Source of the DNA: Halioglobus maricola
GTDB lineage: Bacteria; Pseudomonadota; Gammaproteobacteria; Pseudomonadales; Halieaceae
Direction of reading: 5' to 3'
NCBI RefSeq assembly: GCF_009388985.1
Contig: NZ_CP036422.1
Span: forward strand, 3,858,501-3,922,500
DNA: 64,000 nt
In this document: one piece after another, positions 18,086 to 26,996 of the stretch
How positions within the stretch are numbered: position 1 is the stretch's first letter
How the letters are laid out: every line of letters begins with the position of its first letter
Translations under genes and position numbers: made by a program
Notes under the pieces: generated by a model
Seen by the model: the letters and a program-made list of their open reading frames with translations, nothing else
The model's database searches: none
What the model was told of the DNA's origin: nothing

Positions 18086-18952
18086 ATGGATCTACGCAAG
18101 CTGGAAATCTTTTCATCGGTCGCCCGCAATGAGTCTTTCAGCGCGGCAGCCGAAGCCCTGCACATGGCACAACCGGCCGTGAGCATCGCCGTGCGCAAGC
18201 TGGAAGAGTCCCTGGACATTACCCTGATCGACCGCAGTGGCCGGCGCATCGCGCTCACCCCTGAAGGCAGCAAGCTACTGTCGCAGGCAGAGGCGGTACT
18301 GGAACAGGTGGAGGCGATTGAGCAATCAGCCGGCGCCATGCGCGGCCTGCTGGAGGGCGAGCTCAGCATTGCCTGCCCTTCCATGCTCGCAACGTACTTC
18401 CTGCCCGAACTGCTCTCGGGCTTTCTCAGTGAGCACCCGGGCCTGACGGCATCCGTCACCCAGGCAGGCACCCGAGAGATCGAAAGAATGTTGTTGGAAG
18501 GCGATATCGAGATAGGCGTAACGTCAGCAGATACCGATGCCGACCTCGAGCTTCTGCCGCTGGTGAACGAACAGATGGTTGTCTGCGTGGATAGTGAGCA
18601 CCGATGGGCGAAACGCCGCTATCTGAGCATAAGCGACCTCCACCAGACACCCATGGTGGTCTATGAGAGTGGCTACTTTATCCGCAACCAGCTCGACCAC
18701 CTCTGCGCCCGCGCCGGCGTTGCACCGGACTTGCGCATGCAGAGTAATTTTCTGCCTCTGCTTATGAGCATGGTCAAACAGGGGCTGGGCGCGACCGTGG
18801 GCCTGCGCACCATGGCCGAACAGGAAACAGACATCGTCGGTATCCCCCTGTCCCCCAGGGTCGACGTTCCCATGGCCCTGGCCCATCGCCGCGGCAGGCC
18901 GATCTCCCGCGCCAATCAGGCCTTTTTGGATTGGGCCGCAATCAAGTTATGA
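18086..18952 (+). CDS. gcdR: LysR family regulator, probable glutarate regulator
   Basis: LysR-type regulator of 288 residues: N-terminal winged helix-turn-helix (MDLRKLEIFSSVARNESFSAAAEALHMAQPAVSIAVRKLEE) and a type 2 periplasmic-binding-protein-like effector domain starting near GELSIACPSMLATYFLPELL. AGGAG is 8 bases before ATG. It diverges from gcdH, the same arrangement as the glutarate-responsive activator in Pseudomonas, so the same role is inferred. The LuxR-type gene starts 29 bases after its stop, so some read-through is possible. Confidence 0.82.
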   Translation: MDLRKLEIFSSVARNESFSAAAEALHMAQPAVSIAVRKLEESLDITLIDRSGRRIALTPEGSKLLSQAEAVLEQVEAIEQSAGAMRGLLEGELSIACPSMLATYFLPELLSGFLSEHPGLTASVTQAGTREIERMLLEGDIEIGVTSADTDADLELLPLVNEQMVVCVDSEHRWAKRRYLSISDLHQTPMVVYESGYFIRNQLDHLCARAGVAPDLRMQSNFLPLLMSMVKQGLGATVGLRTMAEQETDIVGIPLSPRVDVPMALAHRRGRPISRANQAFLDWAAIKL

Positions 18953-18981
18953 TGACCCGCTAACGTTCACAGCGAGACCCC

Positions 18982-19827
18982 ATGCCCGCTCTATCCATTT
19001 TCAGCAAGCATGTTGCCGAACTCATCAACACCACTGGCAGCGAAAGCTTCCCCCGATCAATGGTGGCAATGCTGCGCGAGCTCGTGCCAGTCGACGACGC
19101 CACGGTGATTGCCTATCCAGGCATGGACATGCCCGTGATCGAATATTTCGAGGTGCCCGACGAGGGGGGCAACTCCACGCTCGACCGCTTCGTCAAAGGT
19201 GCGTTCCTCCTTGACCCCTTTTATCTCGCAGCCACTCGCGACCAGCACGCTGGCGTGTTCCGCCTGCGAGACCTCTCTCCCACCGGCTTCCGAGAAACCG
19301 AATATTACAAGGCCTGGTACCGGGACAGTAACTTCATCGACGAGTGCGGCTTCATCGTGCCACTCGGCGACCAGGGCTTTGTCAATATCGCCCTGGGCAA
19401 AACGGCCGCTCGCTCCACTTTCAGCAAGCGCGAATTAAACACCCTGGCCGAAATTTATCCCACAGTGGAAGCGCTGTGCCAGAGACACTGGACCGAGACC
19501 GCAGGCAGCGACACCGGTGATAACCTGCGCGCGAAACTGCACAGCGCTCTTGAGGCTTTTGGCTCCAGCCTGCTTACCGACCGCGAAACACAGGTTATCA
19601 ACCTGGTGCTGCACGGCCACTCCACAAAAACCGTGGCTGATAAACTCTCCATCTCCATGGAAACGGTGAAACTGCACCGCAAACACGCCTATGCCAAACT
19701 GGAGGTTTCCTCCCAGGCAGAACTCTTCTACCTGTTCCTGGACTCTCTGATGAGCGCTCAGGATTATGAGAGCGGCGACACCCTCGTGGCCTATATGCAA
19801 CCGCCCCCCAGGAACCCATCCAGATAA
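18982..19827 (+). CDS. LuxR family transcriptional regulator
   Basis: A 281-residue regulator with a C-terminal LuxR helix-turn-helix (LTDRETQVINLVLHGHSTKTVADKLSISMETVKLHRKHAYAKLEVSSQAELFYLFL, near residues 196-250). The N-terminal two thirds form an undefined sensory domain with GAF-like flavour; it is neither a receiver domain nor a clear autoinducer-binding domain. There is no neighbouring LuxI. Its TAA is followed immediately by the ATG of the TPR-sulfotransferase gene (TAAATG), so translation is coupled. Candidate targets are the TonB receptor and amine genes nearby, whose promoters share an ACCC/GGGGTA dyad (inference). Confidence 0.8.
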   Translation: MPALSIFSKHVAELINTTGSESFPRSMVAMLRELVPVDDATVIAYPGMDMPVIEYFEVPDEGGNSTLDRFVKGAFLLDPFYLAATRDQHAGVFRLRDLSPTGFRETEYYKAWYRDSNFIDECGFIVPLGDQGFVNIALGKTAARSTFSKRELNTLAEIYPTVEALCQRHWTETAGSDTGDNLRAKLHSALEAFGSSLLTDRETQVINLVLHGHSTKTVADKLSISMETVKLHRKHAYAKLEVSSQAELFYLFLDSLMSAQDYESGDTLVAYMQPPPRNPSR

Positions 19828-21420
19828 ATGTCCCAGCCCGACGCCAGCGAACTGAACAAACTGCAGGAACTCCTGAAAACCGGCTTCAAGGCGCTGTCGC
19901 TCGGCGATTTTGCCAAGGCGGGAGAGTGCTGCCAGCAAATCTTTGCGATCAAGCCCGACTTGCCCCAGGGGCACTTCCTGGTGGGCTTGCTAGGCCTGGA
20001 ATCCAAAGACCGGAAGACGGCATTCAGTGCGTTTCAGTCAACGGTCAAGCTGGACCCGGACCACGCCGCGGCCTGGGCACAACTGGCCCGACTGTATATG
20101 ACAGAAGGGCAGGTAAACCGCGCCGATGCAGCACTGCGTGAAACCCTTCGCATTCGTCCCTCAGACCCCATGGTGCTGGACCTGATCGGCACAACCCTGA
20201 CCCAGATGGGAGAGCATGGTGCAGCCCAGGCCTTCTTTGCCCGGGCCACCCAGGGCCAACCAAACTTCCCGCCTTTCATGCAGAACCTGGCCAACAACCT
20301 GGTCTATCACGGCGACACCGAGGATGCCGATCGCATTTTCCAGGACATCATAGGTCTGCAGCCAGACAGCCCCCAGGCGCACTGGGCACTGGCCAGCTCG
20401 CGCAAAGCCGAGGACGATCGCCACGTGATCGAGATGCAGCAGCGCATTGCCGACCGGGGCGACGACCCGCGGGCAAACGCCTTCTATCAATATGCAGTCG
20501 GCAAGGAGCTTGAAGACCTGAAGAAGTGGCCCGAGGCCTTTACGGCATTCGAGGCGGGCGCCAAAGCCCGGCGAGCCACGGTGGAATTCGATGAAGCAGC
20601 CGAGCGCGAAATGTTCGATAGCCTGGCTGCAACCTACACCCGCGAATGGCTGGCAGAAGGCGCCGCAGGGAACCCGGATGCCTCACCGATTTTCGTTCTG
20701 GGCCAGCCACGCACCGGGACCACCCTGATAGAACGCATTATCACCAGTCACTCCCAGGTGCGGTCTGCCGGTGAGTTGCAGCATTTCGGGCTGGCACTGC
20801 GGCGCCTGGCAGACTACCGCAACCCGAAGCGTTTCACCGCCGAGCTGTTCGAGGCAGCGGCCGGACTCGACCCAGCGCAGCTCGGGGGGCTCTATCTACA
20901 GAGTTCGGCCAAAATGCGCGGCGACGCGCCGCGCTTTGTGGACAAACTGCCCCAGAACTACCTGATGATCCCGCTGATCCTCAAGGCCCTGCCCAATGCA
21001 AAGATCGTGCACCTGGTGCGAAACCCCATGGATGCCTGCTTCGCCAGCTTTAAACAACTGTTCGCGGACGCGTACCTGCACTCCTACGAACAACAGGAAA
21101 TGGCCCGCCACCACGCCCGCTACCGGGGCTTGATGGATACCTGGCGCGAACGCTTCCCCGATCGCTTTCTCGACATCAGCTACGAAGACACCGCTCGCGA
21201 CCTGGAGCCCAATGCTCGCAGACTAATCGCATACCTGGACCTCCCCTGGGAAGACGCCTGCCTCAATTTCCACGAACAGACCGGCGCGGTGACGACAGCC
21301 AGTGCGGTGCAGGTGCGTGAACCCGCCCACACCCGCTCTATCGGTCGCTGGAAGCGCTATGAGACCCAGCTTGCGCCGATGCGAGAAGCGCTGCAAGCCG
21401 CCGGAATCCCAGTGGAATAG
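19828..21420 (+). CDS. TPR-repeat sulfotransferase family protein
   Basis: A 530-residue two-domain protein. Residues about 1-270 are tetratricopeptide repeats (for example AAAWAQLARLYMTEGQVNRADAAL-type helices). Residues about 290-530 form a P-loop sulfotransferase domain with the PAPS 5'-phosphosulfate loop GQPRTGTTLIERII and a later VHLVRNPMDACFASF that fits the 3'-phosphate motif. It lacks a signal peptide. Such fusions are common in marine proteobacteria, often beside TonB receptors; the acceptor is unknown. It is coupled to the LuxR regulator with no gap. A sulfated cell-surface or small-molecule product is possible but not shown. Confidence 0.82.
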   Translation: MSQPDASELNKLQELLKTGFKALSLGDFAKAGECCQQIFAIKPDLPQGHFLVGLLGLESKDRKTAFSAFQSTVKLDPDHAAAWAQLARLYMTEGQVNRADAALRETLRIRPSDPMVLDLIGTTLTQMGEHGAAQAFFARATQGQPNFPPFMQNLANNLVYHGDTEDADRIFQDIIGLQPDSPQAHWALASSRKAEDDRHVIEMQQRIADRGDDPRANAFYQYAVGKELEDLKKWPEAFTAFEAGAKARRATVEFDEAAEREMFDSLAATYTREWLAEGAAGNPDASPIFVLGQPRTGTTLIERIITSHSQVRSAGELQHFGLALRRLADYRNPKRFTAELFEAAAGLDPAQLGGLYLQSSAKMRGDAPRFVDKLPQNYLMIPLILKALPNAKIVHLVRNPMDACFASFKQLFADAYLHSYEQQEMARHHARYRGLMDTWRERFPDRFLDISYEDTARDLEPNARRLIAYLDLPWEDACLNFHEQTGAVTTASAVQVREPAHTRSIGRWKRYETQLAPMREALQAAGIPVE

Positions 21421-21437
21421 TTGGGCTTAGCGCCGGC

Positions 21438-21452
21438 TACCCTATAGGGGTA
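21438..21452. promoter_or_regulatory. Dyad TACCC-TATAG-GGGTA upstream of the TonB receptor
   Basis: Contains the perfect palindrome CCCTATAGGG and lies 18 bases after the sulfotransferase stop, 124 bases before the receptor start. A similar ACCC/GGGGTA dyad occurs at 25409. A binding site for the adjacent LuxR-type regulator is a guess from proximity. Confidence 0.4.
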
Positions 21453-21575
21453 TATTATTGCCTATACACTTTGGCTAGGTTAAACAAACAAAAATTAGAC
21501 TTGTGGCAATCATCACTGGTCAAAATGTACAAAGCCCGGAAGAACAACAATTAACCGTCTACGAGTGGGGATACC

Positions 21576-23939
21576 ATGACTCGCACACACTATCGCAAGC
21601 CGCGCTTCGCGGCCGCTGCAGGCAGAAACACCATGGCCAAAGCCGTATCGGCAGCCGTGTTTGCCTCTGCCATCAGCACTCCCGCCTTCTCCCAGACCCT
21701 GGAAGAAGTCATTGTTACCGCCACCAAGCGCAGTGAATCTGTCCAGGATGTACCACTGGCAATTACCGCGCTCTCTGGCGAATTCATGGAAGACGTCAAC
21801 CTGACTGACGTGAAAGACCTGGTGACCTACACGCCCGGCGTAACAGGTAACAGCCAGGACAGCTTTATCGATGCCATCTCCATTCGCGGCATCCGCACCC
21901 AGGATTTCGGTGTCGGCCTGGATCCCTCTTCCGCCTTCTTCAAGAACGATCTTTATGAAGGCCGCAACGGCTCTGCCGTCACCAGCCTCTACGACCTGGA
22001 CCGCGCCGAAGTGCTGCGAGGCCCTCAGGGCTTCCTGTTTGGCCGTAACTCCATCGGTGGCGCCTTCAGCGTACACACCCGCCGCGCCGAGATCGACAGC
22101 TCGGACGGCTTTGTCAATCTGGACCTCGGCGAGCGCGAGCGCGCTGCCGTAGATGCCGCGATCAACGTGCCTGTCGGCGACAATTTCGCCATGCGTTTCG
22201 CCGGCATGTACACCCAGGAAGACGGCTTCGTCGAGAACAACTTCCCTTCGGATGACCTGATTGAACACGAAAACAAGGCAATTCGCTGGTCCACCACCTA
22301 CGAGAACGACAGGCTCGGCGTTTACACCATGGTGGAATATGAAGAACGCGAGCAGTCCGGCTCAGTGTATCGCGCAGTTACAGAAGGCGAGGTCTGGGAG
22401 ACACTGGAAGCGGCATTGGGGCCTATCAATGTGCGCGGCTCCGATGAAGAAGTCGATGTTGACCGCTCAGGTGGCGACAATGACGATTCCGAGATCCTTA
22501 CCCTGGGACTGCGGGTCGACTACGATTTCGACTTCGCGACCCTGACGTCAAACACGGGTTACAAAGATCACGACTACTACTACAACGAAGACTATGACGG
22601 CACACCCCTGAATCTGGAGACATATCGCCAGGACCAGGAAGGCGACTATTTCCAGCAGGAACTGCGTCTGACCTCTAACTCAGAGGGCCCACTGTCATGG
22701 TATGCCGGTGCCTCCTACTACAAGGAAGATCTGGAAACCGCCTATCGCTTTGCCGGTGAGGAAGATTTTTTCTGCCAGTACTATGGCTACTACTACAACT
22801 CCGGCATGACTTTCTCCGGGTGTGAAGATCTCTACGCCTACTACGGCAGCGAATTCACCCCCAGCGCCAATGGCCTGCTGGAAGAAACTGCCACCATCAA
22901 GGGCAAATACGAAGGCTGGGGCGCATACCTCAACCTGGCATATTTCCTCACCGAAAATCTGCAGATTGAAGGTGGCCTTCGCTGGACCGATGATGAAAAG
23001 GAATTCACTACCTACGTCCCCAATCCGGAAAGTGAACTAGGCGCCTACTGGGCCTTTGGCTACTCCACCGCAGAACCGCTGACAGCCAAAGAATCCTGGG
23101 ACGATGTAACGCCCCGCTTCATCATCAAGTACACCCCGTCCGATACAGCTCTGCTATACGCCAGCTACACCGCAGGCTATAAATCGGGCGGCTTCGGCAC
23201 CTTCTCTCTGGCCGACAACGCCGATGGCGATATCGCGCTGGGCAAGACAGACCTGACCACGGCTGATGGCCATCTTCCAGACCCAGTAAACCCCGAGGAA
23301 GTCGATTCCTTCGAGGTTGGCTATAAAGATACCTTCCTCGACGGCAGCATGAACTTCGACGTGGTGGCGTTCTACTACGACTACACCGACTTCCAGGTCA
23401 CTGTGGGTACCGATTCCGGTGCCACCCTGATTGAGAATGCCGGTGAAGTTGAGGCCTGGGGTGTTGAGAGCTCTCTGACCGCCGGTATCGGCGACTATCT
23501 CACAGCCTACGCCACGATCGGTTACTTTGACTCTGAGGCAACCAAACTGGAAGACGTCTGCGGCCTTGAAGACCCTCTCGGCTGTGAAGGCACCCACCTG
23601 TTCTGGGCGCCCGAATGGTCTGGCTCCTTCGTATTGCACGGCGCTTTCCCCATGGGCTCTGGCGCAATCACTGGTGCGTTTGAACTGACCTTCGAGTCTG
23701 AGCGCGGCGGCGGCTGGGAAGAGCTCGACGAAACCATGATTGATTCCTACGAGGAGATGTCCGTACGCGTGGGCTGGGAATCAGACAACAACTGGTTCGT
23801 GGAAGCTTACGTGGAGAACATCACCGACGAGTTCACCTGGGACGGCATGAACAACCTCGGCGGCAAAGAGCCGCATGCCTTCTTCGGCCCCCGCCGGCCG
23901 AGGACTGCAGGCGTCCGCCTGGGCATGGCCTGGGACTAA
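21576..23939 (+). CDS. TonB-dependent receptor
   Basis: Outer-membrane receptor of 787 residues. It has a long signal region ending near PAFSQ, then TLEEVIVTATKRSES and a plug with VEVLRGPQG-like LDRAEVLRGPQGFLFGRNSIGGAFSV. The barrel is rich in acidic and aromatic residues and ends in GMAWD. The class is the same broad non-siderophore type as the receptor at 191-2404. It stands between a sulfotransferase gene and amine-utilisation genes and ends at a strong terminator shared with the convergent synthetase gene. The ligand is unknown; an amine-bearing compound is possible from context only. Confidence 0.9.
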   Translation: MTRTHYRKPRFAAAAGRNTMAKAVSAAVFASAISTPAFSQTLEEVIVTATKRSESVQDVPLAITALSGEFMEDVNLTDVKDLVTYTPGVTGNSQDSFIDAISIRGIRTQDFGVGLDPSSAFFKNDLYEGRNGSAVTSLYDLDRAEVLRGPQGFLFGRNSIGGAFSVHTRRAEIDSSDGFVNLDLGERERAAVDAAINVPVGDNFAMRFAGMYTQEDGFVENNFPSDDLIEHENKAIRWSTTYENDRLGVYTMVEYEEREQSGSVYRAVTEGEVWETLEAALGPINVRGSDEEVDVDRSGGDNDDSEILTLGLRVDYDFDFATLTSNTGYKDHDYYYNEDYDGTPLNLETYRQDQEGDYFQQELRLTSNSEGPLSWYAGASYYKEDLETAYRFAGEEDFFCQYYGYYYNSGMTFSGCEDLYAYYGSEFTPSANGLLEETATIKGKYEGWGAYLNLAYFLTENLQIEGGLRWTDDEKEFTTYVPNPESELGAYWAFGYSTAEPLTAKESWDDVTPRFIIKYTPSDTALLYASYTAGYKSGGFGTFSLADNADGDIALGKTDLTTADGHLPDPVNPEEVDSFEVGYKDTFLDGSMNFDVVAFYYDYTDFQVTVGTDSGATLIENAGEVEAWGVESSLTAGIGDYLTAYATIGYFDSEATKLEDVCGLEDPLGCEGTHLFWAPEWSGSFVLHGAFPMGSGAITGAFELTFESERGGGWEELDETMIDSYEEMSVRVGWESDNNWFVEAYVENITDEFTWDGMNNLGGKEPHAFFGPRRPRTAGVRLGMAWD

Positions 23940-23952
23940 CCCCACCGCAAAC

Positions 23953-23981
23953 AAAAAAGGCGCCCTCGGGCGCCTTTTTTT
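23953..23981. terminator. Bidirectional Rho-independent terminator
   Basis: A-tract, GC stem GGCGCC(C)/GGGCGCC with a short loop, then a seven-base T-tract (AAAAAAGGCGCC ... GGCGCCTTTTTTT). It sits between convergent genes and can terminate both. Confidence 0.9.
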
Positions 23982-24030
23982 ATGGTCAAAGCATCAAAAG
24001 AGAGAAGCTCAAATCTCCCTTTCCTCCGAA

Positions 24031-25380
24031 CTACAAGTTCGCGTCGTACTCCAACGGCGTGACGTGGGAATCGTATTCGTCCAGCTCCTGCTGCTTGAGA
24101 ATGGTATAGACCTTCTGAAACTCGGCACCCAGATACTCGGCAATATGCTCGGAATCGGCAAAACACGCCAGCGCATCCGGCAGATAGCGAGGCAGGCTGG
24201 CTGGCAACTGCTCGTAAGCGTTCCCTTCAAGGGGCGCAGGTGCTTCCATCTTTTTCTCGATCCCCCGCAGGACGCCAGCGAGGATTCCAGCGAACACAAG
24301 ATAGGGGCTGGCATCGGCGCCACTCACACGGTGCTCAATGCGCGTAGCTGCCGGCGCATCTGCCGGCACGCGCACTGAAACCGTGCGATTCTCATAGCCC
24401 CAGCTGGGCGCGAGAGGTGCATGGGTGCCGCGGCGGAAGCGGCGATATGAATTCAGGTTGGGCGCAAACATCAACATGCTGTCGGACATGCTGCTCAGGC
24501 AGCCGGCGATGGCCTGACGCAACAACTCAGTGCCCTTGCCGGTGCCGTCATCGAAAACGTTGTTACCATCGCGATCGACCAGCGAGCAGTGAACATGCAT
24601 ACCGTTGCCCGCCAGATCGCCAAACGGCTTGGCCATAAAGGTGGCAATGAAACCGTGCTTCTTCGCCACACCGCGTATCACCCGCTGTAACATCACTGCC
24701 TGATCGGCTGCCTCCAGCGCATCCGCGCGATGATAGAGGTTAATCTCGTACTGGGAGGGGGCAGACTCCTTGATCAGGGTATCCACGGGCAAGCCCTGGG
24801 CATCGCAGGCATCGCGCACTTCGTGCATCAGCGCGGACATGTCTTCCATGGTATCGATACCGTAGGTTTGGCCCGCACCGAGAGCACCACCCACCCGGTC
24901 CTGCTGGCTGTGAATCGGCCGACCGATGTCATCGCGCTCAGCGCGCAACAGATGGAACTCCATTTCGGACGCCACGACAGGCGTCAGACCCAGCTCCGAA
25001 AAACGCTGCTGCAAGCCCTGCAACATATAGCGCGGATCGTAGCTGCATTGAGATCCATCGACTTCTCGCATGGACATAAAGACCTGGCCTGTGGGCCGCT
25101 CCAACCAGGGAGCGACAACCAGCGTGCGTGGCTCGGGGGTGCAGAAACCATCTCCGTCTCCTGTGTTAAACACCCACTCTTCAGCGTCGCGCCCCCAGAT
25201 ATCGAAGGCCAAAGTCGACAGCGGAATTTTCAGCGCCCCCTGCATGACTTTGGGAAGCTTCTCCCGGGTGACCCATTTGCCCCGCAGGCCACCGCACAAG
25301 TCCAGCAGCATTACTTCGAATACCTCGATATCCGGATGCTTGTCGAGGAAGGCCTGTACGGCGTCATTATTATCTGTCAT
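24031..25380 (-). CDS. puuA: Glutamine synthetase family, probable glutamate-putrescine ligase
   Basis: Glutamine-synthetase-fold ligase of 449 residues, the size of the PuuA/gamma-glutamylpolyamine synthetase group and not of true GlnA. Beta-grasp region: VEVMLLDLCGGLRGKWV-like. Catalytic region: ASEMEFHLL, NGMHVHCSLVDRDGN, NSYRRFRRGTHAPLAPSWGYENRTVSVRVP. True GlnA features such as the adenylylation site are absent. It would join glutamate to an amine such as putrescine using ATP. AGGGAT lies 5 bases before ATG. It diverges from a class III aminotransferase, with a permease downstream of that, the usual neighbours in amine catabolism. Confidence 0.8.
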   Translation of the reverse strand: MTDNNDAVQAFLDKHPDIEVFEVMLLDLCGGLRGKWVTREKLPKVMQGALKIPLSTLAFDIWGRDAEEWVFNTGDGDGFCTPEPRTLVVAPWLERPTGQVFMSMREVDGSQCSYDPRYMLQGLQQRFSELGLTPVVASEMEFHLLRAERDDIGRPIHSQQDRVGGALGAGQTYGIDTMEDMSALMHEVRDACDAQGLPVDTLIKESAPSQYEINLYHRADALEAADQAVMLQRVIRGVAKKHGFIATFMAKPFGDLAGNGMHVHCSLVDRDGNNVFDDGTGKGTELLRQAIAGCLSSMSDSMLMFAPNLNSYRRFRRGTHAPLAPSWGYENRTVSVRVPADAPAATRIEHRVSGADASPYLVFAGILAGVLRGIEKKMEAPAPLEGNAYEQLPASLPRYLPDALACFADSEHIAEYLGAEFQKVYTILKQQELDEYDSHVTPLEYDANL

Positions 25381-25408
25381 CTGCTATCCCTGTGAGGCCC
25401 GCCAAAAC

Positions 25409-25422
25409 ACCCCCTTTGGGGT
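25409..25422. promoter_or_regulatory. Dyad ACCCC-CTTT-GGGGT
   Basis: Inverted repeat in the divergent region, 28 bases upstream of the synthetase start codon. It resembles the 21438-21452 dyad in arm sequence. Possible operator. Confidence 0.4.
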
Positions 25423-25477
25423 AAGGTCGGTGCCCGGTGACTATGCCAGACTATTTAACAATGATGTGTAAAACCCC

Positions 25478-25500
25478 GCTATACCACTTCCGGGTATAGC
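25478..25500. promoter_or_regulatory. Inverted repeat GCTATACC-N7-GGTATAGC
   Basis: Perfect 8-base arms with a 7-base spacer, 44 bases before the aminotransferase start codon. This is the right size for a dimeric regulator in the synthetase/aminotransferase divergent promoter. Confidence 0.5.
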
Positions 25501-25544
25501 CAGGCGCCCACCGATACCGGCGCGACTCCAGGGAGATATTGGCG

Positions 25545-26909
25545 ATGAACATGCAAGCAAACACCGGCAACCTGAAGCAGCTGGATAAGTCCCACCATTT
25601 GCACCCTTTTACCGACTTCAAAGATTACGCCACCAATGGCGGTCGGGTCTTTTCCCGCGCGGAGCATATTTACATCTACACCGGTGACGGCCACAAAATG
25701 CTGGACGGCATGTCTGGCCTGTGGTGCTGCAACCTCGGCTACAGCCAACAGGGCATTGTTGACGCAGTCACCGAGCAGATGCAGCAGCTCCCCTACTACA
25801 ACAACTTCTTCCAGTGCTCCAACCAGCCCGCCATCGAGTTGGCCAGCGCCCTGGTCGAGGTAACGCCCGACAGCTTCAATCATGTGTTCTTCACCAATTC
25901 GGGCTCGGAGGCCAACGACACCAACCTGCGCCTGGTGAGCCGCTACTACCAACTACAGGGCCGCCCCGAAAAGAAACTCATCATCAGCCGCAAGAATGCC
26001 TATCACGGTTCGACCATCGCCGCGGCATGCCTGGGCGGTATGGGCCCGATGCACGAACAGACCAACGGTATCGACTATGTGCATCACATTGAGCAGCCAC
26101 ACTGGTTTGAGGTTGGCCCCGACGAAGATCCAGACGAATTCGGCCTGCGCGTCGCGCGCTTGCTCGAACAGAAGATCGACGAGCTCGGCGAAGCCAATGT
26201 AGCGGCGTTTATCGCTGAGCCCGTGCAGGGCGCAGGCGGCGTCATCATTCCACCGGACACTTACTGGCCCGAGATCCAGCGCATTTGTAACGAGCGCGAC
26301 ATCCTGTTGATTGCCGATGAAGTGATCTGCGGATTTGGCCGCACTGGCGAATACTGGGGCTCCGAGACCTACGGCATTGAGCCCGACCTCATGACTTTCG
26401 CCAAAGCGGTGACCAATGGCTACCAGCCCCTGGGTGGCGTTATGGTAGGCGACAAAGTCGCCGACGTATTGCTGTCTCACGAAGGCGAGTTCGCCCATGG
26501 CCTGACCTATTCCGGCCACCCTGCCGCCGCAGCAGCGGGCCTGGCCACGCTCAGGATTCTCAGGGAAGGCAATATCATCGCCGACACCGCGGCGAACATC
26601 GCGCCGCACTTTCAGGCGCGCCTGCGCGAGCTTGAAGATCATGGCATCGTCGGCCAGGTGCGGGGCCGCGGTATGTTCGCTGCCGTGGAACTGGTGAGAG
26701 ACAAGGCATCGCGCGAGCCATTGGCGGCCGAATCCGCCGGCGCGCTGTTCTGCCGCAACAGCGCCAACGACCTCGGCTTGATGGTACGCCAGACCGGCAA
26801 TGCGATGATTATTGCGCCGCCGCTGATCTGCGACAAGGGCGAGATCGACTCGCTGGTGGATATGCTGGGTCAGGCACTGGACGTGACCGCCAAACACTAC
26901 GGCGTGTAA
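25545..26909 (+). CDS. spuC: Class III aminotransferase, putrescine/polyamine-pyruvate type
   Basis: PLP-dependent class III (omega) aminotransferase of 454 residues, moving an amino group from a polyamine or similar amine to pyruvate. Motifs: FFTNSGSEANDTNLRLVSRYY, NAYHGST, ADEVICGFGRTGEYWGS and the PLP lysine Lys287 in TFAKAVTNGYQPLGG. The ATG at 25545 has GGGAG 9 bases upstream, whereas an in-frame TTG at 25539 would be too close to it. Together with the divergent synthetase and the downstream permease this makes a compact amine-utilisation set; beta-alanine or another omega-amino acid is an alternative substrate. Confidence 0.82.
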   Translation: MNMQANTGNLKQLDKSHHLHPFTDFKDYATNGGRVFSRAEHIYIYTGDGHKMLDGMSGLWCCNLGYSQQGIVDAVTEQMQQLPYYNNFFQCSNQPAIELASALVEVTPDSFNHVFFTNSGSEANDTNLRLVSRYYQLQGRPEKKLIISRKNAYHGSTIAAACLGGMGPMHEQTNGIDYVHHIEQPHWFEVGPDEDPDEFGLRVARLLEQKIDELGEANVAAFIAEPVQGAGGVIIPPDTYWPEIQRICNERDILLIADEVICGFGRTGEYWGSETYGIEPDLMTFAKAVTNGYQPLGGVMVGDKVADVLLSHEGEFAHGLTYSGHPAAAAAGLATLRILREGNIIADTAANIAPHFQARLRELEDHGIVGQVRGRGMFAAVELVRDKASREPLAAESAGALFCRNSANDLGLMVRQTGNAMIIAPPLICDKGEIDSLVDMLGQALDVTAKHYGV

Positions 26910-26923
26910 ACAAACCGCTGACA

Positions 26924-26952
26924 AGCCCGGCCTCTGAGCCGGGTTTTTTTTG
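26924..26952 (+). terminator. Rho-independent terminator after the aminotransferase
   Basis: Stem CCCGGC/GCCGGG with a six-base loop (CTCTGA), followed by an eight-base T-tract. The permease start is 45 bases downstream, so the permease either relies on read-through or has its own promoter. Confidence 0.85.
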
Positions 26953-26996
26953 TTCTGATTGTGGGTGCCGACAAAAATAGGGATACAATAAAAACA

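Noticed and set aside
21513..22268. Minus-strand frame of 251 codons opposite the second TonB receptor
   Set aside because: Antisense to the signal peptide and plug of a clear receptor; no domain or start signal.
24031..25380. True glutamine synthetase (glnA)
   Set aside because: No Tyr adenylylation segment, different N-terminal pattern, and amine-catabolism neighbours fit the glutamate-amine ligase branch.
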